A DNA stretch of 21,525 nucleotides. Origin: Bacteroidota bacterium. GTDB lineage: Bacteria > Bacteroidota > Bacteroidia > Bacteroidales > UBA10428. The stretch is from positions 1 to 21,525 of the forward strand of contig JAGDMB010000008.1 of the NCBI GenBank assembly GCA_017860375.1. The letters run 5' to 3'. Of this stretch, positions 8,250-16,205 are shown in pieces. Positions within the stretch are counted from its first letter, which is position 1. Each line of letters begins with the position of its first letter. A program made the translations under genes and the position numbers. The notes beneath the pieces are model-generated. The model was not told where the DNA came from and did no database searches. It saw only the letters and a program-made list of their open reading frames with translations.

Positions 8250-9593
8250 TTATTTCCCCGTATACGTCATGGGCGTGAGTTGAAGAAGTTCTGATTTTAT
8301 TTCGGCACGCAGATCGAGACTTTCAATGAAGGCTGTCAGGATTTCACGATCGATCGGCTTATTATGACGCGTGAGGTCTTTCAGCGCTTCATAGGGACGG
8401 GGATATCCTTCGCGGCGCAGGATGGTCTGGATGCCTTCGGTAACCACGGCCCAGTTATTATTCAGGTCCCTGTCAATGGTTTCCTTGTTGAGCAACAATT
8501 TGTCAAGGCCTCTGAGCAGGGAGTGAAAAGCAATCAGCGAATGTGCGATAGGCACCCCTATATTCCGCAGCACGGTTGAATCGGTCAGATCACGCTGCAA
8601 ACGCGATACGGGCAGTTTGACGGACAGGTGTTCGAAGATAGCATTCGCCAGCCCCAGGTTCCCTTCCGAATTCTCAAAATCAATCGGATTCACCTTGTGG
8701 GGCATGGTGGACGATCCCACTTCGCCGGCTTTGATTTTTTGTTTAAAGTAGTCCTTCGAAATATAGGTCCAGCAATCCCTGTTCAGGTCAGTCAGGATGG
8801 TATTGATGCGTTTCATACCGTCGAAGAGGGCGGCAAGGTTATCATAATGTTCAATTTGTGTTGTGGTCTGTGATCTTGTCAGTCCAAGGGTTTCATTCAC
8901 GAAACGATTACTGAACCCGATCCAGTCGGTTTCAGGGTATGCCGCATAATGTGCGTTGAGGTTGCCTGTAGCCCCTCCGAATTTAGCGGAAAACGGAATT
9001 GCCGCCAGCTGATCTTTCTGGATTTCGAGTCTTTCAACGAAAACCCTGATTTCTTTTCCCAGACGGGTAGGGGATGCAGGCTGTCCGTGCGTGAATGCCA
9101 GCATGGCTACTGACTTCCATTCCTCCGACAGTGTTTTGAGCTTTGCAATTACCTGGTTCAGCAACGGATAATAGATATCTTCCATTGCTTTCCTGAGGGA
9201 GAGCGGTATGGCCGTATTGTTAATGTCCTGGGAGGTAAGGCCGAAATGAATGAATTCCTTAAAATCAGTCAGATGAAGGGAATCGAATTTTTCTTTCAGA
9301 AAATATTCCACCGCTTTTACATCATGGTTGGTGGTTTTTTCAAGGTCTTTGACATGCTGTGCATCCTCTTCACTGAAATCGGTGTACCATTTTCTAAGGG
9401 TTTCAAAATGCTCCGCTTTAAACGGTATTAACTGGGGCAGTGGCAGTGTACACAACGCAATAAAGTATTCCACCTCCACCATTACGCGGTAACGGATCAG
9501 CGCATATTCGGAAAAATAGAGGGCGCATGCGGACACAGACTTCCTGTATCGTCCGTCGATGGGGGATATAGCGGTCAGTTTTGTCAGTTCCAT
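8250..9593 (-). CDS. purB: Adenylosuccinate lyase
   Basis: Cytosolic enzyme of 447 residues that acts twice in purine synthesis: it splits SAICAR to AICAR and adenylosuccinate to AMP, releasing fumarate each time. Seen: N-terminal LTAISPIDGRY, the substrate segment TSQDINNTA, FTHGQPASPTRLG, and the fumarase/aspartase-superfamily signature GSSTMPHKVNP with the flexible catalytic-loop serines at residues 294-295, the same place as in the E. coli enzyme. Length is close to the 456 residues of E. coli PurB. The start was set at the ATG at 9593, because the extra 17 residues available from 9644 (MFISVFVFN...) are not part of the family and the mature alignment begins at MELTKL. It is transcribed away from the NfeD gene and followed 35 bases later by the ABC exporter gene. 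Confidence 0.96.
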   Translation of the reverse strand: MELTKLTAISPIDGRYRKSVSACALYFSEYALIRYRVMVEVEYFIALCTLPLPQLIPFKAEHFETLRKWYTDFSEEDAQHVKDLEKTTNHDVKAVEYFLKEKFDSLHLTDFKEFIHFGLTSQDINNTAIPLSLRKAMEDIYYPLLNQVIAKLKTLSEEWKSVAMLAFTHGQPASPTRLGKEIRVFVERLEIQKDQLAAIPFSAKFGGATGNLNAHYAAYPETDWIGFSNRFVNETLGLTRSQTTTQIEHYDNLAALFDGMKRINTILTDLNRDCWTYISKDYFKQKIKAGEVGSSTMPHKVNPIDFENSEGNLGLANAIFEHLSVKLPVSRLQRDLTDSTVLRNIGVPIAHSLIAFHSLLRGLDKLLLNKETIDRDLNNNWAVVTEGIQTILRREGYPRPYEALKDLTRHNKPIDREILTAFIESLDLRAEIKSELLQLTPMTYTGK

Positions 9594-9705
9594 AAAAGCT
9601 CTTTTTGAGGCGTTAAAATTAAAAACAAATACGCTAATAAACATGGTTAATCAACTTTATAATCTTGCAAATTTTCTTTACCATTGTATTCCAAATTTCA
9701 TTGTC

Positions 9706-11136
9706 ATGTACAGGATATTCCGTTGTCGTCATAAGATGATCTGGATGAGTGCTGCTGCATTTCTCCTTTCCTCTTTTCTCCCCGATTCCACCCAGTCGGA
9801 AAAGAATGCACCGGTTTTGCAACCCAGGGTATACGTTTTTGAAATTCGTGATGACATAGCCAAACCTGCCTTGAGGGTTACACAGAAGGCAATGGATGAA
9901 GCGGAAAAGTGGAAAGCGGATTTCATCCTGCTGGAACTGAACACCTATGGAGGTTTGGTCAATATAGCCGATTCCATCCGGACAAAGATCATTAACTGCC
10001 GGATACCGGTGATCGGATTTGTCGACAACCAGGCCATATCGGCCGGCGCATTGATCTCCATTGCCTGCGACAGCCTTTTTATCAGGCCGGGAGGCAGTAT
10101 TGGAGCCGCTACGGTTGTAGACCAGACAGGGAATGTGGTACCCGACAAGTACCAGTCGTTCATGCGTTCGACGATGAGGGCGACTGCCGAGTCGCACGGA
10201 AAAGATACCCTTGTTTCCGGAAACGACACCCTCATCCGGTGGCATCGCGATCCGCATATTGCAGAGGCTATGGTTGATCCGACGCTGGTCGTGCCGGGAC
10301 TTGATGATTCCCTGAAGGTTGTAACCCTTACCGCGGAAGAAGCCATTAAATGGAATTTTTGTGAAGGCCTTGCCACCAATATCACGGAAGTCCTCGAAAA
10401 AACGGGTCTGAAACATTGCGAGCTCAAACGGTACCAGCCAAAGGCAATCGATAAGGCAATCGGCTTTCTTTTAAGTCCCGTTGTTCAGGGCATCCTCATC
10501 ATGATCATGCTGGGAGGCATATATTTTGAATTGCAGGCCCCGGGCATCGGTCTTCCCCTTGCTGCTGCCGCTGCTGCCGCATTGTTGTACTTTGCCCCCC
10601 TCTATCTCGAAGGCCTGGCCCAGAACTGGGAGATCCTGCTCTTCCTGGCAGGACTGGTATTGCTGATCGTCGAAATATTTGTTATACCGGGTTTCGGAGT
10701 GGCCGGAATAGGGGGGATCGCGCTGATGGTTACCGGACTAACCCTTAGTCTTGTCGACAACGTGGTTTTCAGGCTTGAAGGGACGGAATCCATATGGCAG
10801 ATCGTAAAAGCATTGATGACCGTGCTTATTTCCCTGTTCCTGGCTTTTATGTTTTTTATTCTGGGATCAAAGCGGCTGGCCTATTCAAAAGCATTTAAAA
10901 ATATAGCCCTCGATGCAACCGAACAGAAGAAGGAAGGCTTCGTGAGCATCGATGCCCGTCAGAAAGAGATGACCGGAAAAACAGGCGTTGCCCATACCAT
11001 ATTACGGCCTTCCGGTATGGTTTCGATTGAGGATGAAATATTCGACGCGGTTGCCGAAACCGGATATATTGAAAAGGGAGACCGCATAAGGGTCATCCGT
11101 GACGAGGCCGGACAACTCTATGTGGAAAAAATATAA
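9706..11136 (+). CDS. NfeD-family membrane-bound ClpP-class serine protease
   Basis: Membrane protease of the NfeD1b/1510-N type, thought in the family to partner SPFH/stomatin proteins in membrane quality control. Seen in order: a signal-like segment (ending AAAFLLSSFLPDS), a ClpP/crotonase-like domain with GGLVNIADSI, a probable nucleophile Ser112 in NQAISAGALI and a candidate general base Lys148 in VPDKYQSFM, four or five transmembrane helices between about residues 255 and 400, and a C-terminal OB-fold NfeD domain (GKTGVAHTILRPSG ... VEKI). The assignment of Lys148 is inferred from its spacing. The start is uncertain: the frame is open back to 9559, within purB on the opposite strand, with ATGs at 9643, 9706 and 9736. 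I chose 9706 because it gives a basic n-region before the hydrophobic core; length is then 476 residues. It overlaps or nearly abuts mltG. No SPFH gene is visible. Confidence 0.88.
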   Translation: MYRIFRCRHKMIWMSAAAFLLSSFLPDSTQSEKNAPVLQPRVYVFEIRDDIAKPALRVTQKAMDEAEKWKADFILLELNTYGGLVNIADSIRTKIINCRIPVIGFVDNQAISAGALISIACDSLFIRPGGSIGAATVVDQTGNVVPDKYQSFMRSTMRATAESHGKDTLVSGNDTLIRWHRDPHIAEAMVDPTLVVPGLDDSLKVVTLTAEEAIKWNFCEGLATNITEVLEKTGLKHCELKRYQPKAIDKAIGFLLSPVVQGILIMIMLGGIYFELQAPGIGLPLAAAAAAALLYFAPLYLEGLAQNWEILLFLAGLVLLIVEIFVIPGFGVAGIGGIALMVTGLTLSLVDNVVFRLEGTESIWQIVKALMTVLISLFLAFMFFILGSKRLAYSKAFKNIALDATEQKKEGFVSIDARQKEMTGKTGVAHTILRPSGMVSIEDEIFDAVAETGYIEKGDRIRVIRDEAGQLYVEKI

Positions 11137-12199
11137 CCGGAATACAAACGCTATGCGCGGATCCGCTGCAATAAAAATTATACTGTATGGGATCCTGTTC
11201 GTTTTCATCCTTGCGGGGGCAGAAGTATCGAACATCTACCACAAGGCATATTCAGCGAATATTTTCACGCCCGGTAAAAAACCCTATATCCTTTACATTC
11301 CTACCGGATCTTCCATGGAAGAGGTACGCACACATTTGTATGATGCCAACCTGGTTAAGAACAGGAATACGTTCGAATGGGTGGCAGACCGCAAGCATTA
11401 TGCAAAGCATGTCAATCCCGGCCGGTATAAGATCCGGAACCGGATGTCAAACAATGATCTTGTCAACATGCTGAGAGCCGGATTGCAGGAACCAACCTCG
11501 CTGGTTATAAACAACATCCGCACACCGGAGGATCTGGCAATCAAGGTAGCGGAACAGATAGAACCCGATACCGCTGAGATCCTGAATCTCTTCAACAATA
11601 AAGACTATATAGAAAGCCTCGGCTTTACCCCGTACACGATCCTGGGGATGTTCATCCCCAATACCTATGAATGCTGGTGGAATATTTCCGCAAAGGGATT
11701 TTTTGAGCGGATGAAAAAGGAATATAACCGTTTCTGGAACATGGAGCGGACCTATAAGGCGGAACGCATTAAGCTGACGCCCAACGAGGTGATAACCCTC
11801 GCTTCCATTATCGAAAATGAAACCAGCAAAACGGAGGAGTTCCGGAGGATCGCAGGTGTTTACATGAACCGGCTGAATAAGGGTATCAAACTGCAGGCCG
11901 ATCCTACGGTAAAATACGCTTTGGGAGATTTCAGTATCAAGCGTGTATTGAAAAAGCACACCGAAATCGATTCTCCTTACAATACCTATAAGGTTTACGG
12001 ATTACCTCCCGGGCCTATCTGCATGCCTTCTGTGCTTGCCATTGACGCTGTGCTTAATTACGAGAAACACGACTATCTTTATTTCTGTGCAAAAGAGGAT
12101 TTTTCGGGAACGCATAATTTCGCCCGCACCCTTGAACAGCATAACAGGAACGCACGGCTATACCAGAAAGCGCTCAACCGGCAGAGAATTTTAAAATGA
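11120..12199 (+). CDS. mltG: Endolytic peptidoglycan transglycosylase MltG
   Basis: Inner-membrane lytic transglycosylase (YceG fold) that cuts newly made glycan strands and so sets their length. Seen: one N-terminal transmembrane helix (IKIILYGILFVFILAG), a LysM-like region (YILYIPTGSSMEEVRTHL), and the catalytic domain with LASIIENETSK, where Glu232 is the expected catalytic residue (E. coli Glu218). This is followed by YMNRLNKGIKLQADPTV, YNTYKVYGLPPGPICMPS and the C-terminal FSGTHNFARTLEQHNRN. Length of 359 residues is normal. The ATG at 11120 overlaps the NfeD gene by 17 bases. An ATG at 11153 just after the NfeD stop and a GTG at 11099 are alternatives, and all keep the helix. Overlap implies co-transcription with the protease gene. 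The phosphohexomutase-like gene follows 53 bases later. Confidence 0.93.
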   Translation: MWKKYNRNTNAMRGSAAIKIILYGILFVFILAGAEVSNIYHKAYSANIFTPGKKPYILYIPTGSSMEEVRTHLYDANLVKNRNTFEWVADRKHYAKHVNPGRYKIRNRMSNNDLVNMLRAGLQEPTSLVINNIRTPEDLAIKVAEQIEPDTAEILNLFNNKDYIESLGFTPYTILGMFIPNTYECWWNISAKGFFERMKKEYNRFWNMERTYKAERIKLTPNEVITLASIIENETSKTEEFRRIAGVYMNRLNKGIKLQADPTVKYALGDFSIKRVLKKHTEIDSPYNTYKVYGLPPGPICMPSVLAIDAVLNYEKHDYLYFCAKEDFSGTHNFARTLEQHNRNARLYQKALNRQRILK

Positions 12200-12246
12200 A
12201 CCGGAGCGGTAAATTTTAAACCAGCTAAAACCAGACTTAATTTTAA
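12187..12246 (+). repeat. Three direct copies of AATTTTAA before the phosphohexomutase-like gene
   Basis: AATTTTAA occurs at 12187-12194 (inside the last codons of mltG), 12212-12219 and 12239-12246, at intervals of 25 and 27 bases. The last two are followed by similar bases (ACCAG and GCAG). The last copy overlaps TAATTTTA at 12238-12245, which matches the Bacteroidetes -7 box TAnnTTTG at seven of eight positions and sits just before the ATG at 12253. It may be a promoter with repeated sites, or only A-T-rich spacer. Confidence 0.3.
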
Positions 12247-12252
12247 GCAGAA

Positions 12253-13665
12253 ATGGACAGGATAAAATTCGGAACAGACGGATGGAGGGCAGTAATTGCC
12301 AAGGATTATACCGTTGAATCGGTAATCAAAGTAGCTTACGCTACCACACTGTGGCTTACACGAAAATTTAAAAATCCGACAGCCGTGATTGGTTATGATT
12401 GCCGTTTCGGAGGAGAAATGTTCATGGAAGCTGCGGCTAAGATACTTGCCTCAAAAGGAATCCGGGTATTTATACCCGAACAATTTGTCTCCACTCCCAT
12501 GGTGTCGCTTGCCGTTAAAAAACTCAAAGCGAATTGCGGAATTATGATCACCGACTGCAATGGTCCGGTTACCTGCAATGGCTATAAGCTCAAAGGCGAT
12601 CACGGAGGTCCTATGCTTGAAAAAGACGTGAAGGATATCGAAAATCTTATCAGCGATGAGTACGAGATCGACCTCGAGTTGCTAAACTGGAATTACATGC
12701 TGGAACAAGGTCTGATTCAGTATATCAACCTTGAAACGATCTATATTAAAGAAGTAAAAGACAATTTTTCATCCGATGTATTCAAGCCTTCCACCTTGCG
12801 GATCGCCTTTGACGCCATGTTTGGCAGCGGACAGAACCTGATCCGGAAGCTGTTCCCCGATGCCGTCAGCATGCACTGCGTGGTGAATCCCTCCTTTCAC
12901 GGCATACCGCCTGATCCCGTCCGGAAAAACCTCAATGAGCTGGCCGAATGGATTACCCATACAAAGGATATTGACATTGGAATGGCCCTGGATGGCGATG
13001 CCGATTGCATCACCCTGTTTGACGAGAGCGGGAATCTTATTGATGCAAATACCATCCTCTTATTGCTGATTCATTACCTGGCAGGATACCGGCAGGTCCA
13101 GGGCAAGGTGGTAGCCGGTTTTTCAAGTACCGGTAAGGTGCAGAAGATCTGTGATCACTACTCGGTGCCGCTGATCTTATCAAAAATCGGATTTAAGGAG
13201 ATATCCAGGATCATGACAGAGGAGACGGTTATGGTGGCAGGTGAAGAATCCGGAGGCGTTGCGCTAGGGGACCACCTTCCCGAACGCGACGGATTTTGGG
13301 CCGGATTAACGGTAGCCTGGGCCATTATAGATACCGGGAAGTCCCTGAAGCAATTGCTGAGTGAGGTGTATTCCATTACCGGCCCCTTTGCCTGTGACCG
13401 GATAGACCTCGAGATGAACCGCAACGTGCGGACCCGGGTGATCGAGAACTGCAAAAATGAACTATACAAGAGTTTCGGATCATTTAAGGTGATCCGGACG
13501 GTTTCGCTTGACGGCTGCAAATACTACTTCAGCGAAAACCAGTGGCTCCTGATCAGGGCATCCGGTACGGAACCCCTGATAAGGCTTTATGCCGAGGCCG
13601 AAACTCCTGATGTTACCCAGGCCATCATCGAAGCAGCCAGGAAAACGCTGATGGGAAATCCCTGA
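12253..13665 (+). CDS. Phosphohexomutase-family protein (PGM/PMM/GlmM fold) with altered catalytic loop
   Basis: Protein of 470 residues with all four domains of the alpha-D-phosphohexomutase superfamily, whose members move phosphate between C1 and C6 of hexose phosphates through a phosphoserine. Seen and normal: KFGTDGWRAV at the N-terminus, VIGYDCRFGG, sugar-binding loop GEESGG (330-335) followed by LPERDGFWAGL, and phosphate-binding loop RASGTEPLIRLYAE (from Arg435). Seen and abnormal: the catalytic loop, normally TASHNPxxYNGYK, reads TDCNGPVTCNGYK, so Cys102 replaces the phosphoserine. The metal loop reads DGDADC (247-252) in place of DGDGDR or DPDADR: the three metal aspartates stay but the following Arg is Cys. 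The frame is intact and the rest well kept, so it is not a decaying gene. It may be a mutase with unusual chemistry, a phosphatase or binding protein, or a regulator. I assign no substrate. It follows mltG on the same strand and converges on murB. Confidence 0.85.
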   Translation: MDRIKFGTDGWRAVIAKDYTVESVIKVAYATTLWLTRKFKNPTAVIGYDCRFGGEMFMEAAAKILASKGIRVFIPEQFVSTPMVSLAVKKLKANCGIMITDCNGPVTCNGYKLKGDHGGPMLEKDVKDIENLISDEYEIDLELLNWNYMLEQGLIQYINLETIYIKEVKDNFSSDVFKPSTLRIAFDAMFGSGQNLIRKLFPDAVSMHCVVNPSFHGIPPDPVRKNLNELAEWITHTKDIDIGMALDGDADCITLFDESGNLIDANTILLLLIHYLAGYRQVQGKVVAGFSSTGKVQKICDHYSVPLILSKIGFKEISRIMTEETVMVAGEESGGVALGDHLPERDGFWAGLTVAWAIIDTGKSLKQLLSEVYSITGPFACDRIDLEMNRNVRTRVIENCKNELYKSFGSFKVIRTVSLDGCKYYFSENQWLLIRASGTEPLIRLYAEAETPDVTQAIIEAARKTLMGNP

Positions 13666-13673
13666 TCGCATTT

Positions 13674-13754
13674 GACCTGCCGGAGTCCGCAGGTCCCGGC
13701 AGAGTCGGAAACGTATGATTCTTGACCCTTCCGGGCTTTCAGCACCGGAAGGTC
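13674..13754. terminator. Two hairpins between convergent genes (phosphohexomutase-like and murB)
   Basis: First stem: GACCTGC at 13674-13680 pairs with GCAGGTC at 13689-13695 around an 8-base loop. Second stem: CCTTCCGG at 13727-13734 pairs with CCGGAAGG at 13745-13752 around a 10-base loop, with a further G-C and A-T pair if one C is bulged. Both stems are perfect over 7 and 8 pairs. Neither has a clear T-run after it, but being palindromic they could stop or stabilise transcripts from both sides of this 101-base convergent spacer. Confidence 0.45.
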
Positions 13755-13766
13755 AGCGCAGAACGG

Positions 13767-14780
13767 TCATAGTATATTCACTTCCGTTTCCAGGAGGATG
13801 CCAAAATGATTTTGCACCACCCGTTGAATGGTACGGGCAAAATCGACGACTTCGGTACCTGTGGCGCCGCCATGATTGACGATAACAAGGGGCTGATTTT
13901 TATGCGTTCCCACGTTGCCCTTACTCTTTCCTTTCCAGTGAGACTGCTCAATTAGCCATGCGGCTGAGAGCTTAGCCTTATTTTCACCGCAATCGTAAAC
14001 GGGCATTGCGGGATGCGATTGTTTGAGCAGATGAGCCTGCTGAGCGGTTACGACAGGGTTCTTAAAGAAACTGCCGGCATTGCCTGTTTCTGCCGGATCG
14101 GGCAGTTTCCTTCGACGGATGCTGATGATGGCTTCCCGGATCGCTTGTATCGTGGTTTCAGGATAATCGTCAAGCTCCTTTTCAAGATCGGGATAATGGG
14201 TTTTAAGAACGGGTTCACGGGTCAGCCTGAAAATAACATGGGTTATCAGGCATTTATCCTTGAGTTCATTTTTGAAAATACTGTCACGGTAATTGAAACG
14301 GCACATCCTGGCAGATAAGGTGCGCTTTTTCTGATCTGCCAGCATCACCAGTTCCACACGATCAACGCTGTCCCTGGCTTCAACGCCATAGGCGCCAATG
14401 TTTTGAACCGGACTGGCTCCTACATTTCCGGGGATATTGGAGAGATTTTCCAGTCCCCCAAGGTCATGTTCCACGCACCATTTAACAAAATCGTCCCAGT
14501 TCTCCCCGCAGCCTGCCCTGACCCATACGGACCTGTTCTTTTCCTGTGTTATTTCAATGCCCTTTATCAGGGGGTGGATAATAAGTCCGTCATAATTCCG
14601 GGTAAACAACACATTGCTTCCTCCTCCCAGAACAAATTTTGGATTCCATTCCGGCTTGTTGCTGTCGAGCAACTCCTTAATTTCTTCTGTTGATCTGGGA
14701 AAAGCCATCCATCTGGCAAAGGCATCAATCCCGAATGTGTTGTAAGGCAGCAACGAGATATTCTCGCGAACGGAAAGCAT
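13767..14780 (-). CDS. murB: UDP-N-acetylmuramate dehydrogenase
   Basis: Cytosolic flavoenzyme of 337 residues that uses NADPH to reduce UDP-GlcNAc-enolpyruvate to UDP-MurNAc, the second committed step of peptidoglycan precursor synthesis. Seen: the substrate segment NTFGIDAFARW, the FAD-binding region FVLGGGSNVLF and GLENLSNIPGNVGASPVQNIGAYG, the arginine segment FNYRDSIF, the proton donor Ser237 in NAGSFFKNP (E. coli Ser229), and the C-terminal Glu333 in LETEVNIL (E. coli Glu325). The tyrosine-loop insertion makes it a type I enzyme, like that of E. coli, and the length fits. ATG at 14780, with a -7 box about 20 bases upstream. It is transcribed alone, convergent with the phosphohexomutase-like gene and divergent from the glycosyltransferase gene. 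Confidence 0.96.
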   Translation of the reverse strand: MLSVRENISLLPYNTFGIDAFARWMAFPRSTEEIKELLDSNKPEWNPKFVLGGGSNVLFTRNYDGLIIHPLIKGIEITQEKNRSVWVRAGCGENWDDFVKWCVEHDLGGLENLSNIPGNVGASPVQNIGAYGVEARDSVDRVELVMLADQKKRTLSARMCRFNYRDSIFKNELKDKCLITHVIFRLTREPVLKTHYPDLEKELDDYPETTIQAIREAIISIRRRKLPDPAETGNAGSFFKNPVVTAQQAHLLKQSHPAMPVYDCGENKAKLSAAWLIEQSHWKGKSKGNVGTHKNQPLVIVNHGGATGTEVVDFARTIQRVVQNHFGILLETEVNIL

Positions 14781-14799
14781 GGGTGCGTAATTTACAATA

Positions 14800-14807
14800 C
14801 AAATATA
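14800..14807 (-). promoter_or_regulatory. Bacteroidetes -7 promoter element for murB
   Basis: The minus strand reads TATATTTG, an exact TAnnTTTG match, 20 bases before the murB ATG, in the 98-base divergent spacer. The -33 element is not clear. The same octamer occurs before the activase and before rplY in this window. Confidence 0.45.
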
Positions 14808-14878
14808 GCGAATAATGTACAGGGTATGGTAACTGCTTACTTTTTATTACATTAGCACTTTCATTCAACTCTGCCGGC

Positions 14879-15994
14879 GTGAGGATATGCATTTCAGTCA
14901 CCAATGATATATTCACCGATCAGCGGGTAAACCGCACGGTGCATTCACTCGTCAGGGCAGGTCATGCAGTGAAGGTGGTTGGCCGGAAACGGCGACCATA
15001 CCCTGCAGTAACCGGTTATCCTTGTCCGGTGAAACGGTTTTGCTTATTATTCAATAGAGGTCCCTTGTTTTATGCGGAATACAACATCCGGTTGTTCCTG
15101 TTTCTTTTGTTCTCAAAACAGGATGCATTTCTGGCCTGTGACCTTGATACCCTTGCTGCAAGCTACCTTGTCTCGCGTATCCGGGGCATACCGCTGATCT
15201 ATGATAGCCACGAGTATTTCACGGAGGTCCCCGAGCTGGTTGGCAGGCCTGCGGTAAAAAAGATATGGGAAGGAATAGAGAAAAGGATCCTGCCGCATAT
15301 CCGTTTTGCCTATACGGTAAGTCAATCCATCGCTGAAGCCTACAAGGTGAAGTACGGGATCCCCATGGAAGTGATCTTCAATTATCCTTCCCGGAAAAAG
15401 TCCTTGATACAGCCGCGATTCAGTCTCAGAAAGGAACAGGAGAAAATCATCCTGTATCAGGGTTCCGTCAATACAGGAAGGGGATTGGCCCTGGCCATTG
15501 CGGCCATGAAATTTATTCCCGGCTCAAGGCTGGTCATTATCGGGGAGGGAGACATCCTGGAAGACCTGGTAGAATTCACCGGAAATGCCGGACTTTCGGG
15601 GAGCGTAACCTTTACCGGCAGGATTTCAATGGATGAATTGCATGCCTTTACACAACAGGCAGATGTCGGTATATCGCTTGAGGAGGACCTGGGATTGAAT
15701 TATCGCTTTGCATTGCCGAACAAGCTGTTTGATTATATTCAGGCAGGGATTCCCGTGCTGGTCTCCGACCTCCCCGAGATGGCGGCGCTGGTCAGAAAAT
15801 ATGCGATCGGGAAAGTGATCCGGACATCGGATCCTTCTGAACTGGCTTCCTGTATTTCATCCATGCTCAATAATGCAGCGGACAGGGAACGCTGGAAACA
15901 GAACCTGCTGATTGCGTCCGAAGCATTATGCTGGGAGAAGGAGGAAGGAAAGCTGCTGGATATATTTCAGCGGGCTGTTAACGGCAGGCCTTGA
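14879..15994 (+). CDS. Glycosyltransferase, GT4-like (GT-B fold)
   Basis: Predicted cytosolic or membrane-associated glycosyltransferase of 371 residues, acceptor and donor unknown. Seen: N-terminal Rossmann half starting RICISVTNDIFTDQRVNRTV with RAGHAVKVVGRK, and IYDSHEYFTEVPELVGRP. The C-terminal nucleotide-sugar half begins near ILYQGSVNTGRGL (about residue 190) and has RLVIIGEGDILEDL, SVTFTGRISMDELHAF and the donor-binding segment EEDLGLNYRFALPNKLFDY (about 267-285). The TNDxxTDQRV opening is common in Bacteroidetes glycosyltransferases for surface polysaccharide. The start is GTG at 14879, since no in-frame ATG lies near and the family begins at this point. It stands alone, divergent from murB, with no polysaccharide cluster around it. 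No transmembrane helix is obvious, but the hydrophobic stretch IRLFLFLLFSK could touch the membrane. Confidence 0.88.
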   Translation: MRICISVTNDIFTDQRVNRTVHSLVRAGHAVKVVGRKRRPYPAVTGYPCPVKRFCLLFNRGPLFYAEYNIRLFLFLLFSKQDAFLACDLDTLAASYLVSRIRGIPLIYDSHEYFTEVPELVGRPAVKKIWEGIEKRILPHIRFAYTVSQSIAEAYKVKYGIPMEVIFNYPSRKKSLIQPRFSLRKEQEKIILYQGSVNTGRGLALAIAAMKFIPGSRLVIIGEGDILEDLVEFTGNAGLSGSVTFTGRISMDELHAFTQQADVGISLEEDLGLNYRFALPNKLFDYIQAGIPVLVSDLPEMAALVRKYAIGKVIRTSDPSELASCISSMLNNAADRERWKQNLLIASEALCWEKEEGKLLDIFQRAVNGRP

Positions 15995-16097
15995 GCGGAG
16001 AGCATTGCACGGCTGGCAGGGAGCGGTAAGGGGCAAGGGGTAACACCGATCACCTATATTTTTTTCCTGTTTATTTCATATAATATCCAAAACTCTT

Positions 16098-16105
16098 TAT
16101 ATTTG
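16098..16105 (+). promoter_or_regulatory. Bacteroidetes -7 promoter element for rplY-pth
   Basis: TATATTTG is an exact TAnnTTTG match in the 211-base spacer before rplY, giving a leader of about 95 bases. The leader holds two direct copies of TTTTTAAAC (16112-16120 and 16128-16136). A -33 TTTG is not clear. The rest of the spacer, from 15995, shows nothing I recognise. Confidence 0.45.
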
Positions 16106-16205
16106 CACTCCTTTTTAAACCAGTGTTTTTTTAAACAAGGGTGTAATGGGGAATATCGGATAATATTCCAAGTAGCACAGTAATAATTGTTTAAAATCTT
16201 TTGTA

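Noticed and set aside
9559..9705. Upstream extension of the NfeD frame to 9559 or 9643
   Set aside because: The extra residues from 9559 overlap the purB start on the other strand and precede the signal-like segment; 9643 remains possible but is less natural than 9706.
9634..10416. Minus-strand frame of 260 residues opposite the NfeD gene
   Set aside because: Composition is that of a reverse-strand shadow and the plus strand carries a clear protease with NfeD domain.
12553..12582. Sequencing error as the cause of the altered mutase loop
   Set aside because: At least four codons differ from the usual TASHNPxxYNGYK loop while the frame and flanking residues are kept; a single base error cannot explain it.
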